DNA of 64,000 nt. It comes from Owenia fusiformis. Lineage: Eukaryota > Annelida > Polychaeta > Sabellida > Oweniidae. The DNA lies in NCBI GenBank assembly GCA_903813345.2, contig CAIIXF020000005.1:39559375-39623374 (forward strand), written 5' to 3'. This document shows, one piece after another, positions 24,301 to 60,111 of this stretch; the stretch's first letter is position 1; each line of letters starts with the position of its first letter. The translations under genes were made by a program, and so were the position numbers. The notes under the pieces were generated by a model. It saw only the letters and a program-made list of their open reading frames with translations. It was not told the origin of the DNA and ran no database searches.

Positions 24301-27300
24301 ATGTTATTTCTCAATAGGGTGTTTACTCCTTATTTTTACATGTTTTGCTCAAAATTTTTCAATATTTTTTGTAATATGCCATCAAATATTTGTATGAATA
24401 ATTGAAGAATTATAGTATTACAATACTGATAAATTATGTACAATATTTTAAGGAATTATTTGTTAAGATTTTTTAGAAAAATCAGGTTTGTGTAGATTTT
24501 GTGCAAATATACAGATACATGTACAAGTGCTTGTATTGTAGCCAACAATGGTCTCCTTTTCTAGGTGTGATTGATGTAAGAGCAACCTCTGAGGAAGCTG
24601 AGCCTTTACTCGAGGATCCTCCAAGTTCCGTCCCTATTAATCAATATGACTCCCAGTTCCCTGCCCCTAATGCTGACCCCACACTTGATGTCCCGACACA
24701 ACAAGGTTTCTTTCTACATGGAGAAAGTAATGAATCAGAGCCATCTATTCAGCAAGTCGATTGTAGCCCAGCAGTCGTGCCACCAGGCGGTCCTGATGAC
24801 GATAGTGCCCTCTATAGTGCAGCTATCGAAATAACAAATAATGCAGTTGAAAATGCAATAGCACGATTAGAATCTGAGAAAAAGGACAGTGAATCTCATC
24901 CAAAAGATCTTGAACAATTAGAAGCTATTAATGAACTCCAAAGTAAAGTGAAGTCCAACTGGGCTACCTGGGGTGATGGAAACATAGACAATGTTGATTC
25001 AAATGAAAGCAGGGTGGAATCTGAGGGTGCTAGTTTAGTGGACTCCCTAGAAGGCACTCTAGATGTACAAGATGGTGACCATCTAGGAGGAGGAGGCGAG
25101 GGACTAGCAACATACAAGTCAAGCAGCTCTAGTAGCTCATCCTCATCTTCAAAATCACGAAGCAGCTCAAGAGAATCAACTCCAAACTTCTCCCCAAATG
25201 AAATAGAACAAGCTTTAGAGTCAGCAGAAGCCAAAGATATCAGTCTTAGGGATGCCAGAGTGTTGGTGCAGCTTATGTCTACCAAGGACAATAGACAACT
25301 CAGTAAGCTGCTCACCACAATATCCAACTGTGCTACTTTCACCAACAACCAGGTATGGAGTTTTGTAAATCTTGGATTACATTAGTCAAGTATGATTCAA
25401 ACATTTTTATCATACCTAGAATAGGTTAAATATTGTTATCTCAGAGGTTTCTCTGGATGAAAATCTAGAACTGATTTAGTTTTTATGTCCATATTATTAA
25501 AGTCTACAACCTTTTTGTGGACGATGTTTCAGCGCCTGTAGCAGCATCTGTAACAAATGGCATTTGGTATCTTTGATAAATGGCAGGTTGTGACATTTTG
25601 CATGTTAATGCCTTGTTGATTTGGTATCGCAGACTAATGCCAACGTCTAGATCATCAGAATGTGCTATGAGATATATATATCATGCTATAAATGTCTTGT
25701 GTATCAGCTTGACTTGTCTAATAGAAAGGCAAAGATCAAAGGCTTAGTTTATCATCCTACAGTTTACCTGGAATTCTCATAGACTGCATATATTACATTC
25801 ACTAAGAAGCAACAGGATCTTCTATACATTATGTTAATCAGTTGTAATTGATACAGCCATTTAGCATTTCTTATCAAAGGTTACACTAGGCTTTAGGTAT
25901 AACCGATATGTCTGATGTCTCTGATATATGAATATACTGTAAATCATTAATAGCAAAAGCCTTATACCAAAGCGGTTAATTCTGAAAAAAAATTACAAAA
26001 ATCTTTTTAGATTTAGTCATGTATCCAGGAATATCTTTGTCACAATTGAAACAGGAAATTACCATATTTTCCCTGGAGCTAAACCTTAAATGAATGCACC
26101 TTGTATTGTTTACAGGATTTACAATTAAATTAAGATAACATGCTCCTGTTCATTTACATTTTAATCACCTATATGTAGCTTGTAGTTAAATCAATAGTTA
26201 AACGCATTGATTTTAAACTCAAATGATAAGGGATTTTCCTATGGACAGATTAATGCTAAGTTGGTCATCGGATCTCATTAGACTTTGCTGAAATTCAAGG
26301 AATGTGACACTTTCACATCATGATTTAGAAATTAAGAATCATTTGGGTCATTTTTGTCCTGTAAATGGGAAGTGATTCCTTACAGCTTTATTCATCCGAC
26401 TTTTCAGCAAAATCTGCTTTCAGTTTTTAATAGACTGATTTAGATATGTTATAAAAGGATTGTATGAAGTCACTATAAATTCCTATTAAGGAGATGTCAG
26501 CTGTGGATTAATTTGTACATTCTCACCACGAGCTAAAGGATTTTTTGAAGTAAGTTCAAACTTTGTTTAATATACCAATTATTGGTATAGTCACTGATTT
26601 TTGTGACACTTTGTAATTTGCAAAAACTTAAATTATGCTCATATCTCAAATCATATTGATCAAAAGAGATACTCTTCTGATGGTGTTAATGGAAAAAAAG
26701 TATTTCCATTGGTGTCTGTAACAAATAGCAGGTGGTGAGATTTTGCATGTCAATGTCTCTTATATTTTATGGATCAAGATGGTTAAATATAAACTATTTA
26801 AGGACATTGAACATTTCAGATAGATTTTAAAATTATGTATAAAGTATTACATGATATGGACCATAGCATCATCCTATTGGTTACCATAGCAACCACAAAA
26901 TGTTAAATAGTAAAAGAATATGATTGAAACCTTGAGAGTGAAGGAGAGGAATAAGAAGAAGATTAGTTAACTCTGATACGTGATTGTGTACATCATTTAA
27001 AGCTAATGTTTCTCAAGTGATGAAAAATGTTTGTACTCGACTACATATGTTGTGCAATATTGACATCAACAAAAATACATAAAGCTAATTCACTTTTTGC
27101 ATTTCCAGATAAATCAATATCATAATACATAAAACACAGCCGTACTTGATAAGTTAATGAACTCTTCCAAACACCTGTTTGATGCCATATCATTTGGGCC
27201 AATGTTTCTTATTAAAAATGTCAAGGATTTTACATTTTTTAAAAATGTTTGGTATCATAATCAAAATATACAATTGCTGTTTGTTTTCCCTGTTTATATA

Positions 27301-30300
27301 AAATTTAAATATACATTGAGCTTAAATTAAATGTTCCAAACCAATAATGCAATGGAATTCATTTTAATATTACAAAATTTTTATTGATTTAAAATGTCTG
27401 TTCACTCCTCTTGTAAATACCAATGGTAAATGTTATGCGTTTTTAATGTTCAATCACCATTCTCAACACAATGTGATGATAAGGCACATTCACAATTTGA
27501 AAATGACATATTCAAAATTTATTACAAGTTAACAGAATAACATGATCTGTACTAGCTACTCTCATTCATTCTTTAGATAGGTAACATTTTTAATTCTTTT
27601 TAATAGTTCATTTCTTGCAAACATACCTTTTTCACAGTAGCCCCCAAATCTCCACCATTTATCAATGCTTTCATAGTGACGTGGGGGATAATATTGTTTT
27701 ATATGTAACATTGTACATAACCTACACCAACTTAATGTGTTAATCATCATTCCTTGTTGGTGCCAGTCAAAATAACTCTCAAAAAGTTCGTTATTTTTGT
27801 CAATTTTGATGAGGTATTTAGCAAGACTTTCAGGATTTTTAAAATCTTTGACATGGATGAATGAGTTTGGTGGCGCCATCTGCACATAGTTATCTCTGCG
27901 TCCCCCCATTACGACTGGAATTACATGATTTCTGGAATATAAGCAAAAAGTGCAAAGATATAAATCATTCAAGTTATAGCCTCTCATAGTCTGCAGACTT
28001 CTTATATTTGATGCATGTATAGCAGTAATCTTTTCAGATAATATGATTTTCAGTAGGCCTTGTAGCTGATATTTTTTTATCGATTTCTGACCAATCAAGA
28101 ACTTGCAGTATGCTGTTACCTGAGAGCATTTTCAAAGAACTTTTCAGTTATATACTGCTGGCAGTTGCTGTTCTCAAATGCTAGGTAGAATTTGTAATGT
28201 TTCTCTAGCAGCTCTGAGCATTCGTTTTCCCTTAGTTTAGAACATGACAGGTCCCCACATTGGCCATAGACATCTACATTGATGTATCGTTGAAGGTCAT
28301 GGATGTATCCTAACCTATTCAAAGAAAATCACAAATCCAGTCTTTTATTTGTGTGGTAATATTTTGGAAGTTGATTTATAGCTTTACATAAGATAAAACA
28401 AAAAATTACATCCTTTAGATTATTTTCTTTCGAAATTTTTATTTCATAAGCTTGACGTGTGCTTAAGATAAGAGATAAAAAATGGTGGATATCTCGATAG
28501 CTCTAGAATTAGTAAAGCATATTATACAAACCTGTTGTTTCTTGAGAAACAATTTGACATAAATACTGCAGCTTGTCGATCCTTGGTCATCCTCTCATCA
28601 TTCACTTTGTACATATCACGTTGTTTGTGTTCTTGGATTTGTGATTTTAAAAATGGATATTTTTCACTGTCGGAAAACTTAATGTATTTTCCGTATGGTA
28701 TAGAAATTGTAGAATGCTGGTAGTAAGTCATCGTCCAATTAATAATAGGTCCTGAAAGTCTATGTTTTAACTGGTTGGCAACCCAAGCCGGCTCAAGATT
28801 ATAAAATACCCATATTTGGTCAGGAGATCTATTATGAGATGGAAGAACGAGTTTCCCGGTAGATGTCATTAACATAATAGCATCAGCAGCTTCAAGATGG
28901 CTGCTCTGTCTGTTCCACTCAACCTTACAGGATAATGGGCAATCTTTGAAATATGTCGTTCCATCATCTGCAATTACATTAGGGTCTTCAGCAAAACCAG
29001 AGTATAGATTTATGGTTTTAGGAGCTGCATTGCCCAGTTTGTTTGACAGGTGATATGTTAAGCTCATTTGTTCGAGTATTCTGTCATCATTGGGCTTGTC
29101 ACAATCTGGCCAAATATTGAAATCTTTAATGTCTTCCTTTGTCAACACATTCAAGGTGCCATTTGCTCTGTTTAGAACTCTGTCTTTCTTTGAAATTGTC
29201 ACTATACTGGATTCCATCAATTTCTTCAATACCATTGCTTTATTTAAGAGATGTGTTGTTGTTGTTTGTTCCTTGTATTGATATTCAGCATTTTGTGATA
29301 CGATAGTTGGACCACTGAATACCCTGACATCATTTGATATCCTGTGAAAGTAATCATCATTTGATACTGTTGTTATATCATTCATAGTAGTAAATTGATA
29401 GAGCCGGGTGTTCTCTGTGTATGGTGGCATAGCATAGTCTCCCTTGAATAGCTTAATTATACAATAGAAATTCACTACAATGAAAAATAAACAAAATAGT
29501 TTGAATAATTTTATAATGCCAAAAACCATGTCAGTTGACCAGAATGCAGGTTCAGCTTTTACTAAGAAGGTAAATGATAGTCGTCACATAAATGTGTCAC
29601 ATACATGTGTTAATCCTGTTTAATATGTTTTCTGTAAACAACATATTGTCTTCTTTCTCTCTTCACAGTGGAATTCCATGTAGTACGATAATTTGGTTAT
29701 GTACATGTACTATTCTAATATCTTGTTTTGCTACTGTGAAATATGTCTTATTTCCCTATCCACCGTGGCTGAATGTTTTGGTTATGTACTTTCCTAATTT
29801 CTAATTCTGGCTTCTGTAATCAGTATAGGTATATCTTCAAGCTCACTTACTGTTTATGTGACATGTTGCAACTTTATAGCACCTGAGGATGAGAGAACAC
29901 TCATAAATCATATCTGATGTCCATCAAGAAATCCCTTACAAAAACTGATGATTCCCTTACAAAATACTAATAATGATTAAAATTGTGATTCATTTCTCAA
30001 TTTGAATTTATGTGATTTCTCAGATTAAATGCAGAGATTCCAAATGGTGTCATTGTGATATATTTACGTCATTTCCTATTGCAAAAGAATTATAAATCTT
30101 TTTACCCATACAGACCCACCTTGACACTTCTTTGTATAAAATCATTTAATATTCAAAAGATATATTTTCAGAACTTTCTGAGGGAAGCTGGCTGTATTGT
30201 TAAATTAGAACAATTACTGATGTCCCACAACATGGCCATGAGATCAGGGTTCAGCACTTCTTCAGCTGTTGTCTCTGACATCACAAACACAATCACAAAC

Positions 30301-31669
30301 CTTGCAGTCAATGAAGAGAACCAAAAATTATTAGAGGTACAGTAATTCACATTTGAAATGTCAAAAATGTTCTCTGCTCATGAGAAGGGGATAGATTGCA
30401 TCAATATGCAAAGTTATGTAACATATAAATTTGCTAAGTGCAGTTTTATTGGTGGAAGGAGTCTTGCAGTCCCTTATAGAAGCTAGAAAAAGCTTGTCAA
30501 ACTGAGTTGCCTTATAAATAAGCTCACATCTGAGCAGTCTTCCCAATTTGTATATAGCACTATATGCTTTAATAGTGACATTTGTTTTGTGATGTTTAGT
30601 TATTTAGGTTGCCATCTATAGTGCAAAATATACATATCTTATCTTCCAGGATTGTATTCCAATTTTAATCGACATAACTCTTTGGGAGAAATGTGATGCA
30701 TCAACGCAACTGCATTGTTTACAAGCTTTAACGAATCTCTCAGTGACATCTCGTCACCACAAGTACTACACACGCATCATTGAACGATTGTACGCTTGTC
30801 TTGACATGGAAAGTCACACCCTGAAGTTGCAGTCTCTGAAAGTGCTGGTTAATCTGTCCTGTAATCCTCATATGGTGCCACATCTGCTAGCTGCCAAAGT
30901 AATACATTTTACTTTAAAAGATTTGTTATTCAAGGGGCATTAGCAGAAACTTCGTAGATTTCAAAATTCCTAAACTAATTGTTGTAACCATGGATATAAT
31001 GACATCATAGAAAGAGAACAATGGATTTAGAAATTCTTAACAATGAAAAGTTTCTGTAAATGACCTACAAGTTAGGAATTTGAAGAATTTCATTTATTAT
31101 TTGTTCATAATCATAGTTTCACAAATGGTTTAAGTTTCAAAGAATATTTGAGTAGTTCATTGCAGTTCATTGAAGCTGATTTATTTTATGTGTCATTGTG
31201 GAATCTATTTCAAATCTGAATTCTGTTTGTACCTTTCAAGATGTCCACATCTATTAATATTAACAGGTTCTAATAACATAGGGGTGAATAAGATATAAAA
31301 CTGGAACTGAAAAAGTGTTAATATTTTCTCTTTAAAAAAAGCTGTTCACATATATATTTTGCACTTTGTGTCATATTTCAGGCCCCAGGCAAGTTGCTCC
31401 AACTTTTGGTACCTGACAACGATGAAGCAATCCTTCTACGATGGACAACGTTTTTAAGTCATATTATTCAGACAGCCAATGAACAGGGCATTACTGAAGC
31501 TACTCTCCCTACTGACTTTAAGGCTGCTTCTCCAGAAACAATGCATACTGCCTTATATGGAATTTCAAACTCAACGCAACTGAAGAGTAAAGTGTTTATA
31601 TTGTGTCGCCATGGCAATGAGGACATTAGTTCTCATTCAAGTAAGCTCTATGGAATTTTAACCCAGTGA
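18356..31669 (+). CDS. ARMC10/ARMCX-like membrane-anchored armadillo-repeat protein
   Basis: Seven exons, 18356-18479, 20685-21479, 24100-24258, 24565-25352, 30172-30336, 30650-30898 and 31382-31669, join in phase to give 855 residues. Residues 9-32 form one hydrophobic segment (LATLLAFSAGALYFTYQIGL) after a short N terminus, as in outer-mitochondrial-membrane ARMC10/ARMCX proteins. Next come an acidic run (about 43-60), a long low-complexity region with repeated GAQSP motifs, and a serine run. The last about 230 residues are helical armadillo-like repeats, including NLSCNPHMVPHLLAAK and LLRWTTFLSHI, which resemble the ARMC10 C terminus. Vertebrate relatives act in mitochondrial dynamics and transport; function here is inferred. 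Vertebrate ARMC10 is far shorter, so the 550-residue linker is unusual. Intron 4 hosts an antisense fucosyltransferase gene. Confidence 0.78.
19659..19895. mobile_element. 237-bp MITE, TA target site
   Basis: The left end cagttcgggacataaataaa (then tgacaggt) and the right end acctgtcatttatttttgtc (then cccaactg) are inverted copies over about 30 bp. TA flanks both sides, fitting a Tc1/mariner-type non-autonomous element. It lies in intron 1 of the ARMC-like gene. Confidence 0.8.
22012..22206. mobile_element. 195-bp MITE carrying atccgaacacctct inverted repeats
   Basis: tactgtaaaacttgtctac at the left and the inverse of acatttcactgta at the right form imperfect ends. The subterminal aatccgaacacctct and aggtgttcggatt are inverted copies. 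A related fragment lies at 37583-37735. It is within intron 2 of the ARMC-like gene. Confidence 0.65.
22510..22800. repeat. compound fold-back element with 41-bp arms
   Basis: The arms 22663-22703 (gttattgaatgatttgaagt, gcaatacaggatatattctg) and 22760-22800 are almost perfect inverted copies around a centre with cactcgacttcgtctcg. To the left, 22530-22650 holds a second, shorter inverted pair based on gtattgctactga and tcagtagcaatac. It lies within intron 2 of the ARMC-like gene. Confidence 0.85.
23743..23853. repeat. short fold-back element
   Basis: gtctagctacaagcct at the left pairs with aggcttgtaactagac at the right. The inner arms are C-rich and G-rich runs (aacccccttcccc and ggtggggggg). 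Confidence 0.7.
25540..25625. repeat. fragment of a gtgacattttgcatgttaatgcc repeat family
   Basis: The same block, catctgtaacaaatggca then ggttgtgacattttgcatgt and taatgcc, recurs inverted at 42605-42665 and in decayed form at 26705-26760. Its last part resembles one end of the elements at 3692 and 60112. Confidence 0.55.
27562..29529 (-). CDS. alpha-1,3-fucosyltransferase (glycosyltransferase family GT10)
   Basis: Three exons, 29529-28532, 28314-28120 and 27931-27562, give 520 residues. An N-terminal membrane anchor (about residues 4-24) after a very short cytosolic tail makes it a type II Golgi protein. A long stem and the GT10 N-terminal domain follow, including IWVFYNLEPAW. The C-terminal donor-binding domain has the family signatures: SNCFSRNNRLGYIHDL across the exon 1/2 joint, VDVYGQCG (347-353), FYLAFENSNCQQYITEKFF (375-393) and VIPVVMGG (401-408). 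The enzyme is expected to transfer fucose from GDP-fucose to N-acetylglucosamine on glycoproteins; core versus Lewis-type specificity cannot be read here. The gene lies antisense inside intron 4 of the ARMC-like gene and has its own start and stop. Confidence 0.92.
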
Positions 31670-34600
31670 TGAATCAGAAATACATGAATTTTCATGCATT
31701 TTGCTGAAGTCATTTGGAACTAAGTCACGGGAGAATTATTCTATTGGAAGCATAGTGTCCTGAAACCTTCTAATTTTATAGGGCCATATATTTACATCTA
31801 TTTCGTGAAGCTAAAAATTATCACCTTATATGGCAATTTGTTAAAGTAGATAATGCTGACAAATACAGTGACTTGTAGGTGAGAATAAAATCTGAAAAAG
31901 TCATGTCTTGAAAATGACATGATCATGTACAATATGTAAAAAGAATGCTGTAGGAGTAATATGTGTGCAATTAGAAAGCAATTGGAGCAACAATAATCGT
32001 GAAATTGTAATATCTCATATTAATTTCAAGAATTGTTACATCTTTTTGAAATACGAGGACTGATCAATATGTTCTAGTAAAAGTGATCATTGCAATAGAA
32101 GCATTGCCTTCTGGATATCAATTGCAGTGAAATTATTCTTACAAAAATGGACATAAAATATTGTCAACTTGCAATCATTATACAAGCTTTTACTGTTGCT
32201 CTGATTGTTCATTAGTATGTAAAAATGAATCAATGATTAGAAGTGCAATATGTAACATAAAATATAATTTGTATTTTTGTTATATGATGATTTATAGATT
32301 TTTTATCATAACATAATTTTGTACATGATAAATTCATGATTTCAATTAATATGATTAATGAATATTGAATGTACTGCTATTAAATGACTGGTCAGCTTAA
32401 CTGAGTCAATGAAAGAGTATTGAGATTAAAATGATTTTTGAATGCTTGTCCACAGTGAGCATGATTCAACAGAGACCGATTTGTTATTAACTATTATTTG
32501 TATTATTATTAATTATAAATAATTATCATGGGATGTGCATAAATTAGACATTGGTAATAGTAAGTCATTTGAAACTTCCGATATTGATAACACACAGTAT
32601 TATATTATCATGCTAATATGTGCCAATCAGATATATAAGAACTATGGAATTAAGACTTTTGTTCGCATCTTGGATACTGTTTTCAAAAAATTGACAAAAT
32701 GAGAAACTTGGTGTTCACTTTATTAGTGTTAAACGACAGTAATAGCAATGTTTTAAGCTATTGTATATTTGCAAAAAACTAAACTACATTTTTTGTTCAT
32801 GAGAAGGTCACATATATCATTTGATTTGTAAACCTGCTGTTGACCTTTTACAGAATATGTTTTTGAAAAATTACTTGTGATTGATTTTTAATATATTTTC
32901 TTTCTTGGATAAATTAAGTTCACGCAAATTAATTCAGACTGAGACAGGCTATAATCTGATAGTGTTGAATAGAAGTCTTTGGTGCAATATTTTGTCATTA
33001 GCCTTAAATGTAAAAAATCCCTTATTTTGATTAAATCTAACGCAATGCTGAATATATTGATCTATGGATTGTTGTTGAAGCCCAAATAAATTTATTCTTA
33101 ATTTCAAAATAATTGTGTTTTTTTTCTTTGATTTAAAGGGCAGAGTCTGTATCATCGTAAAACTCAAAATAATTTGTAATTATCTGTTACTTGCCCCATC
33201 AATGGACTCATACGAAAATTCTTTACATTGCAAGCAGTAGACAAGTTCTAAATTGAATGAACTACTTGTGCCTTGTTTATTTTGAAGGGCAATTGCATTT
33301 CTACTTGTGACATACTGATATCATTTTGAATTAAAAATTTTAGACTAACAGTATTTAGGATGAGAATTCCAGCTATTAACCCTTCAATTAAATTTACAAG
33401 AATTGAATAAAGGTTATTGTGACAAGCAACAAACTGATGCCATGTGGCAGAAGAGGATATGATGCATTTTACTGTGATACAGAACATTCCTTTAAGGTAG
33501 ATAATGAGGGGATGGACAAATTGGCAAAGAGGAGATAAGCCATATAGCTCATAGTTGAGCTTCATGGTTAACCTCTTTCTGCACATCACTCCATGTCACA
33601 TCCTCGATCTATTTTCAGACTGCCACACAAAGACAAATATATTATATAAAATAACTCAACTGAAATCATCTGATGGTGCAGGGGACAATATATGTTGAAT
33701 GGCAACATTCTGAAATTTTACTGATTAATAATAATACTGGTTCCAATATCTTAGAAGAAAATACTTATGCCTGGAAGATTGTGTTATTCAAAAATGGAAT
33801 TTCTACTCGACGGATTCAAAATTAAAACCAATTGTTTGGATGAAGGGTTTGAGGAAGATGAGATAAAGCATATAAGTTAACAAAACACAACTCATCCTTT
33901 TTCTATAAAATGGTCATATTTATATTTATTTTGCAGTAGTGCTGAGAGAGAATAGACTATATACATGTACATTCATAAAGTATATACATGATAACTTAAA
34001 GAAATATTACATACATTTTTATTCAATAGTTTAATATATACACTATATTGGACTTTGTAAATTATTTTCATGATACTGTACATATAATTTTTTATGCGAG
34101 TGTATTTTAAAATTTACCCTCATATTAAGGTATGCAGAGATGAATGATTTTTGGACCTGTTGGGCATAGTGCAGTATGGTATGCAACCCTAGATTTCTCA
34201 CTTGACTCTGCCTGCCTAAATAACATCTTGGGACACAGTCACATAGGACTAAGAATGAACATGAACAAATGCAGTTCACGATGCCAAAAGATCAGTAGAG
34301 ACACTTTGGTGAATTAAGCCTTGTGTTTAAAAATCACATCATGATTAAGAAATTAAGAAATGATTCGAGAAATTAAGCGTATTTGATACTTGCAAAACCA
34401 CAACTTCCACTGAATCGTGATCAAATTGATGAGTAGCTTCACTCTCTGGAGAGCTCTCTTATTGACATATAATTCATACGGTATTTTCCTCAAAGTGCTT
34501 TCTATTCCACAGTGATGTGAGTTTTTTTTAGTATGGTAAAATGTACATTGTAGTCCCTCCAATTAAGTGATTTTATTTGATTTATTAATTGATTTTAATC

Positions 34601-35928
34601 TGATAGGAATGAAGCTGTTTTTTTCAAAATGAGCATTTACTCCCTTAGACAACCATAAAGTGAAATTAATTAATTAATCTTTTCTATGATATGATTTGAT
34701 TGATTGATCACTCCAAAATGTTAATGTGACATCTACTATTGCAGTAATCATAACAAATATTGCAGAGTGAAGGATGAATCAAGTGAATTTAACAGGGTAT
34801 TTGCATATTCAGAACAACTCACCAGGATTTTCTTGACTCCTTCAGTTTAATAACTTTCTCAACCTCTGGATGGAACCCTTAACTCTACATGATATATGAG
34901 TTAATGCTGTTCATTCATATTCAAATCTCATTTCTTATTAACATTTCTCTTATACAGCATCTCTGTGTCTGTTTACACAATTTCTAAATTTGAGGCTGGT
35001 GTATGTAAACCATTGAGAACAGCTTTAGTAAGATATCTGGCTTTAGTAAAGTACATTATAATATGTACATATACACATATCAGAGCAGATCTGTACCCAG
35101 AATTGAATAGTAATCATATAATTAGTTAAATGCCTGGATTTGAAATTAGTTTTCTTCAAATTTTAATTTTTATCATTTTTCACCACAAAGTTCCAGTTTT
35201 TTTATTTTTCAAACAGTTAAGTCACCAACTTGCCATTTGCCTGGATGATAGGTTTTGGAGAATGCTCCATGTAGGGTCTTGGAAAAATGTTCAGGGTCAT
35301 AACAATAAGGTCCACCATATTGCTCAATATATAATACTCAACCAACATGGAAAATGTATATACATTTAGGGAGGTCTACTGGTTTACTTGTTTGCAAGGT
35401 AATAAAATCCAAAATTTCAAATTTGAGAGTAGCGGATACAATTTAATCAACCTTTCAGATGCATAAATCTGGGTGATTTTAATTCAGAATTCCATCCATT
35501 GTATATTCAAGGAGTCCATAAACTAAGTCTCTTTACACTTTACACAGACTTTGTATTGTAATTGTAAAGAGACTTTATGGTCACTATACAACTTGGGTCT
35601 ATGTATTGACTGTGTTCGCAAGGGATAAACAACAAATATATCAGTGTAATGGTCTCTGTCCATTTGGAGATCAAGCATTGATCATTTCAGTATCCTACAT
35701 TAATCCGGGAGCTTTGAAATAATTTACTTGTACATCTCTGTTGACGGTGATACCTTAAATAATGCACTTCTTCCTCTGTACTTAATATACATGTTAATTG
35801 TCTCAATCTGTGTGTTGTTCCTATCCTTGTTTTTGATAGTAGAATCCAACATACACCATAAATAATAGATTCATGGATGTTTATGTGTATTTTTAATTTC
35901 CTCCCTTTTTGAAAGATGTCACTAGTGT
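31670..35928. other. convergent gap between the ARMC-like gene and B-Raf
   Basis: About 4.3 kb without a recognisable exon, tandem array or clear inverted-repeat element. It must hold the two facing 3' UTRs. The sequence is AT-rich, and several aataaa words are present on both strands but none is decisive. Confidence 0.5.
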
Positions 35929-59962
<24,034 letters not shown>

Positions 59963-60111
59963 CTGTGCAAACAGTCAGAACATGTGTAATGCGAGTGCTA
60001 TCAAGTTTGAAAAGAACAGCAAGGGCTACAGTATATTGCTTTTGATAACCGATATGGCAAACTGGATCAGTTTCTGATGACAAACAACTAAAACAAGGCA
60101 TTAACATGACA

